Part shown: piece after piece, positions 24,963 to 33,522 of the stretch
Layout: every line of letters starts with the position of its first letter
Position numbering within the stretch: the first letter of the stretch is position 1
Source of the DNA: Flavobacteriia bacterium
Lineage (GTDB): Bacteria; Bacteroidota; Bacteroidia; Flavobacteriales_D; Crocinitomicaceae
Assembly: GCA_009924735.1 (NCBI GenBank)
Contig: RFQZ01000003.1
Location: 1-64,000 of the forward strand
Direction: 5' to 3'
DNA: 64,000 nucleotides
The notes under the pieces: model-generated
The model's input: only the letters and a program-made list of their open reading frames with translations
What the model was told of the DNA's origin: nothing
The model's database searches: none
Program-made: the position numbers and the translations under genes

Positions 24963-27602
24963 CTAATAGTTGAGGTCGTAAAATTGGTTGTACGCTTCAA
25001 AGTTATCGGATTCGATCAACTTTTTCAAGTTTTCCTGGGTAATTATTTTGATTTTATTGTTTTGAAAATCACCCAATTGCTCAAAAGAAGACTTGTATAA
25101 ATTAATAAAATCTTGCGCTGCCGAAACGCCTTTTAAATCCGATACCAAGACCATTTTTGTCTCCTTCAATGTCATGGCAGTTGTGATTTTCAGTTTGCTT
25201 TTCTTGTATACTTTGGTGACAAAATCCGAAACTTCTGATTTCAAATCTTCCACATCTTCTTCTTCATCCAACAAGACTAAAATCAATTGAGGAACAGAAT
25301 CATTGTAGACAAACATTCCGTTGGATTTTGGTTTATATGCTTCGAATTTAGACGTTCCCTTGGCCAAAATATCTAAAAGTTCCTTTGCTCTGATGGCTTG
25401 AGGGGTTCCTTGCTTCTCGTCGATTAGGTTTTTCAATTTTGGGACAAGGAGTTGTTTGTCCGCTGTGATTTGACCCAAGGCCATTGCGTTAAGCAACATA
25501 TACTCAGCGCGAAATGCATTGGTTTTGTCATTTAGCACAATGGGTTCTGTGGTTTCAATAACCTTTCGATATTCTCGCATTTCATAATCATGCAAAGCCG
25601 CGAGGTATTCTTTTTCTGACTTTATTTTATTTTCCTTTACTTTTTGAAAGAAATCCGGATCTTTAAAATAATTTGCGACATCTGAATTTGGGTAATTTTT
25701 CAGAATGTGTGCCTTATATTTTTCTGCCGCGGCGGCATTGTTTTCATTTAATTTGAACAATTGAAATGCAGAAGACAAATCTGTTAGGTTTCTTGTGTTT
25801 TCATCAATAACCATGGCATATTGTTCTGCAGCTAGGGCATTCTCATTAAGCAATTCTTTGTAAAGTGAACCTGCGGTGTACCTCGCTTCAATTTCTTTGC
25901 GTACGGACAAATTGTATAAGCTGTCTGTTAGGGGCAGGTTTTTACGCAAGCTTTCAACATCTAAGGTGTCTGTGTTCTTTTCTGAAGGTGTGGCATTGTT
26001 CGCCAAATTGTTTAAGGAATCTTCTGGGGTAAGGTTTTCATTGACACCTCCCATTTTTCCAGCGCGACGCCAATCGTCTTCGTTTTTCCTGTCTCCCCAT
26101 TGCTTGCGGAAATCAGCATATCCTTCATCTCTCAATTTTTGGTTATTGAAAACCCATTTGCCCCCTTGTCCTGGTTGGGCATTTCCATTTGCCTGGTCTT
26201 GAAGGGCCCTCATTTTTGCAGCTTCAAGTTCTTTTCGTCTTTGGGCATCTTCTTTCATTTGCTTGATGACATCTTTGATAAAAGCCGTTTGGTCTTTATC
26301 ACTCATTTTAGAAATGCGTTGCACGCTGTCTTCATATTGTGCAATTTCCATGGCGGCAACCAAATTTGCAAGCTTTGTTGCCTTGGAACGAATCACTTCT
26401 GCATTTGGGTAATCTTCAGGCATGGCTTTGGCGCATGAATCGTAATACTTCTGAGCGTTTAGGTATGATTTTTCTGAAAAGGAGATGTCGCCTAATTTTT
26501 CATAGGAACGCGCCTTTTGACGTTTATTTGCCGTGGAATAAAAAGCGGAAAGGGTAAGGTAGGATTTCGCGATGGGGAGATTGCCTTTGTTTTGTTCTAC
26601 CTGTGCTTTGGCATAATAGATTTGATCTTTAAAAGGTGCATTCTTTGCATCTCGCAACATTTTTTCAAGGGCCTTTGTGTCTTTTGCAGTAGAGCCCAAC
26701 ATAGCACTGTTAAGTTTCCCATTAAAACTTATGTCATAAAGGGCGGCTGGTGAGATCGCATGGTTAAAAGCGATAATGGCTGAATCAATGTTATTATTGG
26801 ATTGGTAGAGTTGTCCTAAAATAAAACTTAGGCGTGTTTTTTCCTTTTTGTTTTTGCATCTTTTGATGGCTTCCGAAAGCGAGAAAATGGCTACATCCGG
26901 TTGTTTTTTGCGGACGTAAAGGTCGGCAGTGGTTTTAAAAATTTCGAATTGAATTTTTTGGTTCATTTCTGGCTTAAAGTCATCTTCTTTTTGAAGTTTC
27001 TTTTTGTTGACAAATCGACTTTTGAAATTTTTCTTCTTTTGTTCAAGCGCACTTAACTGCAACTCATCCAAAATAGATTTTGCCTCGGTGAGGCGGTTTT
27101 GTTCGATGTAAATTTTGGCCATCCAAAGTTCTGAAATGTATTTTGAAGGGTCTTTTTGAAAAAACCGTTTGACAAATTGAAAATTTTTCAGTGCTTTCTC
27201 ATACTCTCTTCGGTAATAAAACGCCTTTCCGATGGTCATCCAATTTTCATCAATCCAAGGATTGTATTCTGCTTCTTTTGCAAATTCAGCGGAGGGCATG
27301 GAGTGGTTACGGATTACTTTGGAGCATTTAACTACGGCCGTATCAATTGCCGCATACATGGCTTTTGATTCCTCTAGGTTGGGGGCGGGTTGAATCGGTA
27401 ATACTTGGTAAAAATCTTCTTTTCTTGACTTCTCGAAATTGGCAACGGAGAGGATTAGCAATTCATTGGCATTGAAATATCCATTGTACTTTGCCGTCAT
27501 ACCGTGATAGGTTCTGTTTAAGAATGCATCTTTTTGAGTCGAGCATGCAAAGAGCAGCAAAACACTGAGGAAAAACCAAAGATAACGGTGTTTTTTATTC
27601 AT
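24963..27602 (-). CDS. porW: PorW/SprE-like type IX secretion lipoprotein (TPR-rich)
   Basis: 879 residues. A lipobox ends at C20 (LLLFACSTQ), followed by the family start KDAFLNRTYHGMTAKYNGYFN, which I recognise from PorW/SprE. TPR-like helices run through most of the protein (for example FYYRREYEKALKNFQFVKRF, FSEKSYLNAQKYYDSCA). A charged middle section (about 430-540) links the halves, and the last 100 residues form a small domain (FVYNDSVPQLILVLLD). In type IX secretion this lipoprotein faces the periplasm and helps connect the trans-envelope parts; SprE is needed for gliding and secretion in Flavobacterium. The gene is upstream of the bactofilin gene. Confidence 0.92.
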   Translation of the reverse strand: MNKKHRYLWFFLSVLLLFACSTQKDAFLNRTYHGMTAKYNGYFNANELLILSVANFEKSRKEDFYQVLPIQPAPNLEESKAMYAAIDTAVVKCSKVIRNHSMPSAEFAKEAEYNPWIDENWMTIGKAFYYRREYEKALKNFQFVKRFFQKDPSKYISELWMAKIYIEQNRLTEAKSILDELQLSALEQKKKNFKSRFVNKKKLQKEDDFKPEMNQKIQFEIFKTTADLYVRKKQPDVAIFSLSEAIKRCKNKKEKTRLSFILGQLYQSNNNIDSAIIAFNHAISPAALYDISFNGKLNSAMLGSTAKDTKALEKMLRDAKNAPFKDQIYYAKAQVEQNKGNLPIAKSYLTLSAFYSTANKRQKARSYEKLGDISFSEKSYLNAQKYYDSCAKAMPEDYPNAEVIRSKATKLANLVAAMEIAQYEDSVQRISKMSDKDQTAFIKDVIKQMKEDAQRRKELEAAKMRALQDQANGNAQPGQGGKWVFNNQKLRDEGYADFRKQWGDRKNEDDWRRAGKMGGVNENLTPEDSLNNLANNATPSEKNTDTLDVESLRKNLPLTDSLYNLSVRKEIEARYTAGSLYKELLNENALAAEQYAMVIDENTRNLTDLSSAFQLFKLNENNAAAAEKYKAHILKNYPNSDVANYFKDPDFFQKVKENKIKSEKEYLAALHDYEMREYRKVIETTEPIVLNDKTNAFRAEYMLLNAMALGQITADKQLLVPKLKNLIDEKQGTPQAIRAKELLDILAKGTSKFEAYKPKSNGMFVYNDSVPQLILVLLDEEEDVEDLKSEVSDFVTKVYKKSKLKITTAMTLKETKMVLVSDLKGVSAAQDFINLYKSSFEQLGDFQNNKIKIITQENLKKLIESDNFEAYNQFYDLNY

Positions 27603-27645
27603 ATTTCGACGCGACTAAACGCAGGTTTATTTTAATTATTGCCCC

Positions 27646-28356
27646 TTAAGCAATGTTTGTAAACACTTGCTGAATATCGTCATCGTCTTCGATTTTATCA
27701 AGCATTTTTTCGATGTCATTGAGTTGTTCTTCCGTGAAATCAACGGGTGAAGTTGGGATGCGTTTTAGGCTTGCTTTTTGAACTTCAAGGTTCATGTCTT
27801 CCAACGTTTTTGCAAGCGTTCCAAAAGCAGTGTAATCTCCATAGATAATGACAAGGTCCTCTTCCACTTCGATTTCTTGACAACCGGCATCAATGAGTTC
27901 CAATTCTAAGGTTTCAATGTCAATGTTTTCGGTTTTGTTTATTTCAAAAACACTTTTTCTGGCGAACATAAATTCCATCGAACCATTGGGTACAACGGCG
28001 CCTCCGGCCTTGTTGAAATAGGATTTCACATTGGCAACGGTACGGGTCGGGTTGTCCGTCGCACATTCTACATAAACCAAAACGCCATGCGGACCTTTGC
28101 CTTCATAATTCACTTCTAAAAAACTTGCAAGGTCCTTTTGATTTGCACGTTTGATGGCAGATTCAATGTTGTCCTTAGGCATGTTTTCAGATTTCGCATT
28201 CTGGATGGCTGTGCGAAGTTTTCCATTCATTGCCGGATCTGTGCCCCCTTCTTTTGCCGCCATTGTAATGGCTTTTCCCAGTTTAGGAAACATTTTAGAC
28301 ATTTTATCCCAGCGCTTTTCTTTTGCTGCACGTCTATATTCAAAAGCTCTTCCCAT
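27646..28356 (-). CDS. yebC: YebC/PmpR family translation/transcription regulator
   Basis: 236 residues of the YebC/TACO1 family. It opens [20 protein letters not shown], a Bacteroidota variant of the usual MAGHSKW start, followed by [32 protein letters not shown] and [19 protein letters not shown]. The core is complete and the length is typical. Members were described as DNA-binding regulators; later work links YebC to translation of proline-rich stretches, so the role should be stated with care. A bipartite promoter lies just upstream, inside the end of engB. It stands alone, 43 bases before porW. Confidence 0.95.
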   Translation of the reverse strand: MGRAFEYRRAAKEKRWDKMSKMFPKLGKAITMAAKEGGTDPAMNGKLRTAIQNAKSENMPKDNIESAIKRANQKDLASFLEVNYEGKGPHGVLVYVECATDNPTRTVANVKSYFNKAGGAVVPNGSMEFMFARKSVFEINKTENIDIETLELELIDAGCQEIEVEEDLVIIYGDYTAFGTLAKTLEDMNLEVQKASLKRIPTSPVDFTEEQLNDIEKMLDKIEDDDDIQQVFTNIA

Positions 28357-28371
28357 TGTATTCGTTTGTTA

Positions 28372-28402
28372 CAAAAATAATGTATTAGACCTGAAAATTC
28401 AA
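28372..28402 (-). promoter_or_regulatory. Bipartite promoter (TTG-N20-TATTTTTG) for yebC
   Basis: On the - strand TTG (28402-28400) and an exact TAnnTTTG (TATTTTTG, 28379-28372) are 20 bases apart. The box lies 15 bases before the yebC ATG. Both parts are present at correct spacing, in the gap after engB. Confidence 0.58.
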
Positions 28403-28405
28403 TAC

Positions 28406-29014
28406 CTATTTTCCTTGTTTTAAAGCTACCAATACATCGTTTATGTATTCCAACACATTTTCTTTGCCGAAACTCGTTGTACTTGAGGTAACAAAGAACG
28501 GGGGTACTTCCTCCCAGGATTTCAGCAATTCGGATTGGTATTTTGTAATGTTTCTTTGAAGCTCTGCGCTTGATAATTTATCCATTTTGGTAAAAATCAT
28601 GGCAAAGGGAATGTTGTTTTTTCCACACCAAGTCAAAAAGTCGAGGTCAATGGTTTGGGGCTCCAGCCTGGCATCAATTAATACGAAGATGGAGATCAAA
28701 TTTTCTCGATGCAATAGGTATTGTGAAATGAATTTTTGCCATTGGTTTCGTTGATTTTTCGAAACCTTCGCATAGCCATACCCGGGTAAATCAACAAGGT
28801 ACCATTGGTCATTCACAATGAAGTGATTGATCAATTGGGTTTTACCAGGGGTTGATGAGGTTTTTGCTAATTTTTTCTGCCCGGTCAACATGTTGATTAG
28901 CGATGATTTACCTACGTTTGACCTTCCAATGAAAGCAAACTCGGGTCTTTCATCCTTAGGACAATTCTTATAATCTGTATTGGAAACTACAAACGTAACG
29001 GTGCTCATTTTCAT
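28406..29014 (-). CDS. engB: Ribosome biogenesis GTPase EngB (YihA/YsxC)
   Basis: 202 residues of a small circularly compact GTPase needed for 50S subunit maturation. P-loop GRSNVGKSSL is at 30-39, the G2 threonine in SSTPGKTQLIN, G3 in DLPGYGYAKV, G4 TKMDKL and the G5-like VTSSTTSFGKENV. It begins MKMSTVTFV; either methionine is possible (29014 or 29008). The promoter -7 box lies only 4 bases before the first ATG, so the transcript might start at or near the start codon. Confidence 0.95.
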   Translation of the reverse strand: MKMSTVTFVVSNTDYKNCPKDERPEFAFIGRSNVGKSSLINMLTGQKKLAKTSSTPGKTQLINHFIVNDQWYLVDLPGYGYAKVSKNQRNQWQKFISQYLLHRENLISIFVLIDARLEPQTIDLDFLTWCGKNNIPFAMIFTKMDKLSSAELQRNITKYQSELLKSWEEVPPFFVTSSTTSFGKENVLEYINDVLVALKQGK

Positions 29015-29018
29015 GACG

Positions 29019-29049
29019 CAAAGGTAAATCTAACTTTGATAGTGAACAA
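29019..29049 (-). promoter_or_regulatory. Bipartite promoter (TTG-N20-TACCTTTG) for engB
   Basis: On the - strand TTG (29049-29047) and an exact TAnnTTTG (TACCTTTG, 29026-29019) are 20 bases apart. The box ends 4 bases before the first engB ATG, so the leader would be close to zero. Confidence 0.58.
29031..29038 (+). promoter_or_regulatory. Promoter -7 box (TAACTTTG) for the CarH-like gene
   Basis: An exact TAnnTTTG match on the + strand, 41 bases upstream of the ATG at 29080, leaving a leader of about 35 bases. No -33 TTG at usual spacing. It is interleaved with the engB promoter on the other strand, so a protein bound here could affect both genes. Confidence 0.45.
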
Positions 29050-29079
29050 CTTGCCTTTTAGAATGTTAACAACCCCAAC

Positions 29080-29979
29080 ATGGCAAGCTACAAAATAAAA
29101 GACATTGAAATTCTAACAGGCATTAAAGCGCATACGATTCGCATTTGGGAGTCGCGTTATGGCATTTTAAAACCTGAACGGTCTGAAACACAAATCCGAA
29201 TGTACTCAGATGAAGAATTGGTCTATTTATTAGGCATTCGGATGTTAAATCAACATGGGATTAAAATTTCTAGGATTGCCGAGATGTCTGCCGTTGAAAT
29301 GAAAAACACCATCCAAGAAATTCATTTGAAGAAAGAATCGAATGCGACCATTGAAAACCTGATTATGGCGCTCGTGGAAATGGATGAACAAATTTTTCGC
29401 GACACCCTAGCCCAGCTCATCAAAACACATGGTTTAGAGAATGCGTTTATACAACACTTGATTCCTTTCTTTGACCGCATTGGGGTTATGTGGTTGACCG
29501 GAACAATCAATCATGCACAGGAGCATTTCATTTCGAGTTTAATCCGTCAAAAAATCATTCGTGAAATAGACAACCTCGCCATTCCTAGTACCAACGTACC
29601 ACCCGTATTGTTGTATCTTCCTGAACATGAGTGGCATGAAATAAGCCTCTTGTTCTATCACTTTTTACTAAGAAATGAGGGCATCCATACGGTATATTTA
29701 GGCCAAAGCCTTCCATATGAGTCGCTTCTTTTGTGCATAGAAAAAGTTCAGCCGCGCGGCATAATGAGCTCTTGGTTAACTTCGGTAGATGAGAAATTCA
29801 TTTGCAACTACTTTCAACAATTGCGGAAGCAATACCCGGAGTTGGCTATTTACTGTGGAGGGGCTCAAATTGGAATTCATAAAAGCAAAATAGCTCATCT
29901 CGTAGAACCCATCTTAAATATCCCCTCGATGATTGCTGTTTTTAAATCACCACATTTACAATTCTCCCAGGCACAATAA
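29080..29979 (+). CDS. MerR-type regulator with B12-binding domain (CarH/LitR-like)
   Basis: 299 residues. A MerR DNA-binding domain (1-75: YKIKDIEILTGIKAHTIRIWESRYG) is followed by a B12-binding module. The cap region has W138-x9-E148-H149 (MWLTGTINHAQEHF), matching the W-x9-EH pattern of CarH photoreceptors, where the tryptophan caps the adenosyl group. The Rossmann part has E-x-H-x-x motif residues with H186 (EHEWHEIS), the expected lower cobalt ligand; the final G is S here. In Thermus CarH the upper light-state ligand H132 follows W131; here that place is L139. It may repress carotenoid or light-response genes in the dark, but no such gene is near. The 3' end overlaps leuS by 38 bases, tail to tail. 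Confidence 0.88.
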   Translation: MASYKIKDIEILTGIKAHTIRIWESRYGILKPERSETQIRMYSDEELVYLLGIRMLNQHGIKISRIAEMSAVEMKNTIQEIHLKKESNATIENLIMALVEMDEQIFRDTLAQLIKTHGLENAFIQHLIPFFDRIGVMWLTGTINHAQEHFISSLIRQKIIREIDNLAIPSTNVPPVLLYLPEHEWHEISLLFYHFLLRNEGIHTVYLGQSLPYESLLLCIEKVQPRGIMSSWLTSVDEKFICNYFQQLRKQYPELAIYCGGAQIGIHKSKIAHLVEPILNIPSMIAVFKSPHLQFSQAQ

Positions 29980-32716
29980 TCATTTTCTTAGGAACTTTGC
30001 CATCCAACCATTTTTTAGTTTCCTCCATGTTTAGGATCAACTTTTCAATTTCTTTGATGTCCAATGAAAGGTCCAACTCGACCGTAAACCTCATTTTTCC
30101 ATTAAAAGAAATCGGATAAGAAAAGGTAGACTCTACCAGGTAGGACTCATCAAATTCGGGGAATTTGGCATCATTGATCAAGGTGTTTTTGCCCGCTATT
30201 TTTTCCCAAATTTCTGCTGTAATGTAAGGTGCGTATGGCGCCAAAAGAAGATTGAGGTCCGTAAGAATTTGCTTTTTATTGCATTTTAAGTCGGTCAGTT
30301 CGTTGACGGCTATCATCATCGATGACACAACGGTGTTTAATGAGAACCGATCAATGTCTTCGCGTACTTTTTTGATTGTTTTGTGTAAGACTCTCCATTC
30401 TTCGGAGGTAGGCGTTTCTTCGGAGAGCCCAAAGACTCCATTGCTATGGTACAAGCGCCAAAATTTCTTTAAAAAGCCATGTACCCCAGTGATGCCTTTG
30501 ATGTCCCAAGGTTTACTTTGTTCAATGGGGCCAAGGAACATCTCATACATTCTCAAAGTATCTGCACCATACTTTTCTACCAATTCGTCAGGGGTTTGAA
30601 CATTGAATTTAGATTTTGACATTTTCTCCACTTCATACCCACAGACATAGGTGCCATTTGGTTCTAAGATAAATTCTGCGTTTTTGTATTCCGGCAACCA
30701 ATTTTTAAACCCTTCAAGATTTAACAAATCATTTTCTACCAATGCGATGTCCACATGGACCGGAAAACATTCATGGGCTTCTTTCAAACCATGAGAAACG
30801 AAGGTGTTTTTAGCTTTTAGACGATATACATAGCTGCTTCTTCCTAAAATCATACCCTGGTTAATGAGCTTTTTGAAAGGTTCATCGAAGGGAACGATGC
30901 CTAAATCACACAGAAATTTTGTCCAAAAACGTGCGTAAAGCAAATGTCCGGTAGCGTGTTCATTACCGCCAATATATAAATCAACATTTTTCCAATAATC
31001 CATTGATTCTTTCGATGCCAATCCTTCTTCACATTTTGGATCCAAGTACCTCAAAAAATACCAAGAACTGCCTGCCCAACCGGGCATTGTGTTGAATTCC
31101 ATTCGGTCGCCCAAATGAACATTCCAATCCGTTTTTTGGGCTCTTGCGAGTGGGGGTTCGCCTTCCTCTGTGGGCAAGAACGCATCAATTTTAGGTAATT
31201 CAACCGGTAAATCTCGGTCTTCGACCAACCTTGGGATTTCCAGGTCATAATACACCGGAAAAGGTTCTCCCCAATAGCGTTGACGTGAAAACACCGCATC
31301 CCTCAATCGATAGTTGATTTTGCGTATTCCCTGCCCTATTTTTTCCAAGGCATCCAAGACTTTTGGCGTTGCTTCGGCATAGGTCAATCCATCTAAAAAA
31401 GAAGCGTTGCATAGAATTGCTTTTTTATCGACAACAGCGCCCTGTGTTAAATCACAGTTTTCAAAAATGGACGGGATTGGTAAGTTAAACTTCATGGCGA
31501 AATCATAATCACGCTGGTCGCCTGCAGGGACGGCCATGACTGCACCTGTTCCATAATTGGCCAAAACATAGTCGCCAATCCAAACCGGAACTTTTTCTTT
31601 TGAGAAAGGGTGAATGACATACGCTCCAGTAAAAACCCCTGTTTGATTTTTAATTTCTGTCAAGCGTTCTCTTTCTGACTTCAAGGAAACTTCCTTTTGG
31701 TATTGCAGGACGGAAGCTTTACATTCTGGGGGAGTCAGTATTTCCACAATTGGATTTTCCGGAGCCAAGACCAGGAAGCTCACCCCAAAAATGGTGTCCG
31801 GACGGGTTGAAAAAACCTGGATGGCAGGTAAGTTGGCCTCTGCCATTTCAAAGGAAATAAGCGCCCCTTCCGATTTACCAATCCAGTTTTTTTGTTGGTC
31901 TTTTATGGAATCGCTCCAATCGATATTGTTTAACCCTTCAAGCAATCTTTCGGCGTATGCCTTAATCCGCATGGACCATTGCCTCATTTTTTTCTGTTCG
32001 ACGGGATGGCCACCTCTTACAGATGTCCCGTTAACGACTTCATCGTTGGCTAAAACGGTTCCAAGGGTAGGACACCAATTTACCCAAACATCGGATAAAT
32101 AGGCAAGGCGATAATGCTGAAGGATGTTTTCCTTGTCAGATGCTGAAAATGCTTTCCAATCTGTAGCAGTAAAAAATTCATTGTATTCTGTATATGCCTC
32201 TACATTCACATTGCCCTCGGATTCAAACTGAGAAATAAGGTCCGATATATCCCTTGCTTTAAGGAGCTTTGTGTCATAATAAGCATTGAAAAACCGTTTA
32301 AAAATCCACTGTGTCCACTTATAATAGCCAGGATCTGAAGTTTGGACGGAACGCGACCAATCAAAGGAAAACCCCAATTGATCCATTTGTTCTCGGTATC
32401 GTTTTACATTTTGTTCCGTTGTTTTTGCAGGATGTTGTCCTGTTTGAATGGCATATTGTTCAGCGGGCAGACCGAAGGAATCATACCCCATTGGATGGAG
32501 AACATTAAATCCATTCATTCTTTTATAGCGAGCGACAATGTCTGAAGCGATGTATCCGAGGGGATGCCCGACATGCAATCCTGCGCCCGAGGGATAAGGA
32601 AACATGTCCAACACATAATATTTAGGCTTTCCCGGCTGGATTTCAACTTTATACGCTTGGGTATCTGTCCAGTTTTTCTGCCATTTTAGCGCGAGGGATT
32701 TAAAGTCAAGTTCCAT
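29942..32716 (-). CDS. leuS: Leucine--tRNA ligase
   Basis: 924 residues of a class I synthetase that charges tRNA-Leu. The HIGH-type motif is HVGH at 48-51 (GLHVGHPLGYIASD), the KMSKS motif is exact at 698-702 (EKMSKSKFNVQTPD), and the editing-domain segment (NYGTGAVMAVPAGDQRD) and FWTKFLCDLG are present. The start MELDFKSLALKWQKNW at 32716 is typical. Length is normal for bacteria. It is followed upstream, at 8 bases, by a UbiA-like membrane gene, so co-transcription from the glycosyltransferase side is possible. Confidence 0.97.
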   Translation of the reverse strand: MELDFKSLALKWQKNWTDTQAYKVEIQPGKPKYYVLDMFPYPSGAGLHVGHPLGYIASDIVARYKRMNGFNVLHPMGYDSFGLPAEQYAIQTGQHPAKTTEQNVKRYREQMDQLGFSFDWSRSVQTSDPGYYKWTQWIFKRFFNAYYDTKLLKARDISDLISQFESEGNVNVEAYTEYNEFFTATDWKAFSASDKENILQHYRLAYLSDVWVNWCPTLGTVLANDEVVNGTSVRGGHPVEQKKMRQWSMRIKAYAERLLEGLNNIDWSDSIKDQQKNWIGKSEGALISFEMAEANLPAIQVFSTRPDTIFGVSFLVLAPENPIVEILTPPECKASVLQYQKEVSLKSERERLTEIKNQTGVFTGAYVIHPFSKEKVPVWIGDYVLANYGTGAVMAVPAGDQRDYDFAMKFNLPIPSIFENCDLTQGAVVDKKAILCNASFLDGLTYAEATPKVLDALEKIGQGIRKINYRLRDAVFSRQRYWGEPFPVYYDLEIPRLVEDRDLPVELPKIDAFLPTEEGEPPLARAQKTDWNVHLGDRMEFNTMPGWAGSSWYFLRYLDPKCEEGLASKESMDYWKNVDLYIGGNEHATGHLLYARFWTKFLCDLGIVPFDEPFKKLINQGMILGRSSYVYRLKAKNTFVSHGLKEAHECFPVHVDIALVENDLLNLEGFKNWLPEYKNAEFILEPNGTYVCGYEVEKMSKSKFNVQTPDELVEKYGADTLRMYEMFLGPIEQSKPWDIKGITGVHGFLKKFWRLYHSNGVFGLSEETPTSEEWRVLHKTIKKVREDIDRFSLNTVVSSMMIAVNELTDLKCNKKQILTDLNLLLAPYAPYITAEIWEKIAGKNTLINDAKFPEFDESYLVESTFSYPISFNGKMRFTVELDLSLDIKEIEKLILNMEETKKWLDGKVPKKMIIVPGRIVNVVI

Positions 32717-32724
32717 AAGTTAAA

Positions 32725-33522
32725 TTAATGAGGCAAAGATAGAAAAGTAGCGACAATAGGGGTTTTATTATTCTGAATTCCCATGCCGATTGCAAAGCAA
32801 AAAATCGCCAAGTCGAGGTCAAAAGATTTTGGGAATCTAGAATGAACCAAACACCGAATCAAAATATACAGTCCAGCGAAAGCCATCCCTAAAGCCACCG
32901 TTGGTAACCAAAAATAGGTGACAATCAAGTTAACCGCGGACAAGGTGAAAAACAATCTTCTTAAAAAATTCCAAGAATAAACTTGAGGAAGGGTCCTAAG
33001 CCTCATTGGATCTTTGTCACGGTCCTTCACATCGGAAGCCACAGCGAGCATGAAGAAAAAACCTAAAAACACCAGTGCATTGAGCAGGTATTGTGTCAGA
33101 GACACATTGGGTTTCGCTCCCTGACAAACAAGCGTCCACACCAATGCAATGTAATATGCTTTTAACGAAGGAATCTCCCTAAGGCTTTTATCTTTTCGCA
33201 CATAGAAAAAAGCGGCCAATGCCGCAGCGGAAAGATGTAGCACTGAAAAAAAAGATAGGATTTCTTGATTCCATAAAAAGGAGAGAACTACAAAAAACAA
33301 AAGCCCAAAGAATCGTTTGCTGTTGATTTTCAAACGATTGGAATAATAGGTAAAAACGCCAACGGTAGACAAAACCACATAACACAATTCTTGTTGCTGA
33401 GACAAAAAGAAAAGGAACAGACCTGTAGACAAAGAAAGAAGAAAGGTATTATTTGAAAACACAATCAAGGATTTCAGTTGTGTTAATGTTTTGAATGCAA
33501 TCACAGGGTTCTCCTTGTTCAC
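32725..33522 (-). CDS. UbiA-superfamily-like membrane protein
   Basis: Up to 265 residues with about eight membrane helices. The loop ASDVKDRDKDPMRLRTLPQ resembles the second aspartate-rich motif of UbiA prenyltransferases (D..D...D), and ALVWTLVCQGAKP before it fits uncharacterised UbiA-like proteins of Bacteroidota. The first motif (NDxxD) seems to be replaced by YYSNRLK, so classical prenyl-diphosphate binding is doubtful. The start is uncertain: GTG at 33522 overlaps the GT9 gene by 74 bases, while TTG at 33468 gives MIVFSNNTFLL with a 20-base overlap. Its place beside glycosyltransferases suggests a lipid-linked envelope step, by inference. Confidence 0.72.
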   Translation of the reverse strand: MNKENPVIAFKTLTQLKSLIVFSNNTFLLSLSTGLFLFFLSQQQELCYVVLSTVGVFTYYSNRLKINSKRFFGLLFFVVLSFLWNQEILSFFSVLHLSAAALAAFFYVRKDKSLREIPSLKAYYIALVWTLVCQGAKPNVSLTQYLLNALVFLGFFFMLAVASDVKDRDKDPMRLRTLPQVYSWNFLRRLFFTLSAVNLIVTYFWLPTVALGMAFAGLYILIRCLVHSRFPKSFDLDLAIFCFAIGMGIQNNKTPIVATFLSLPH

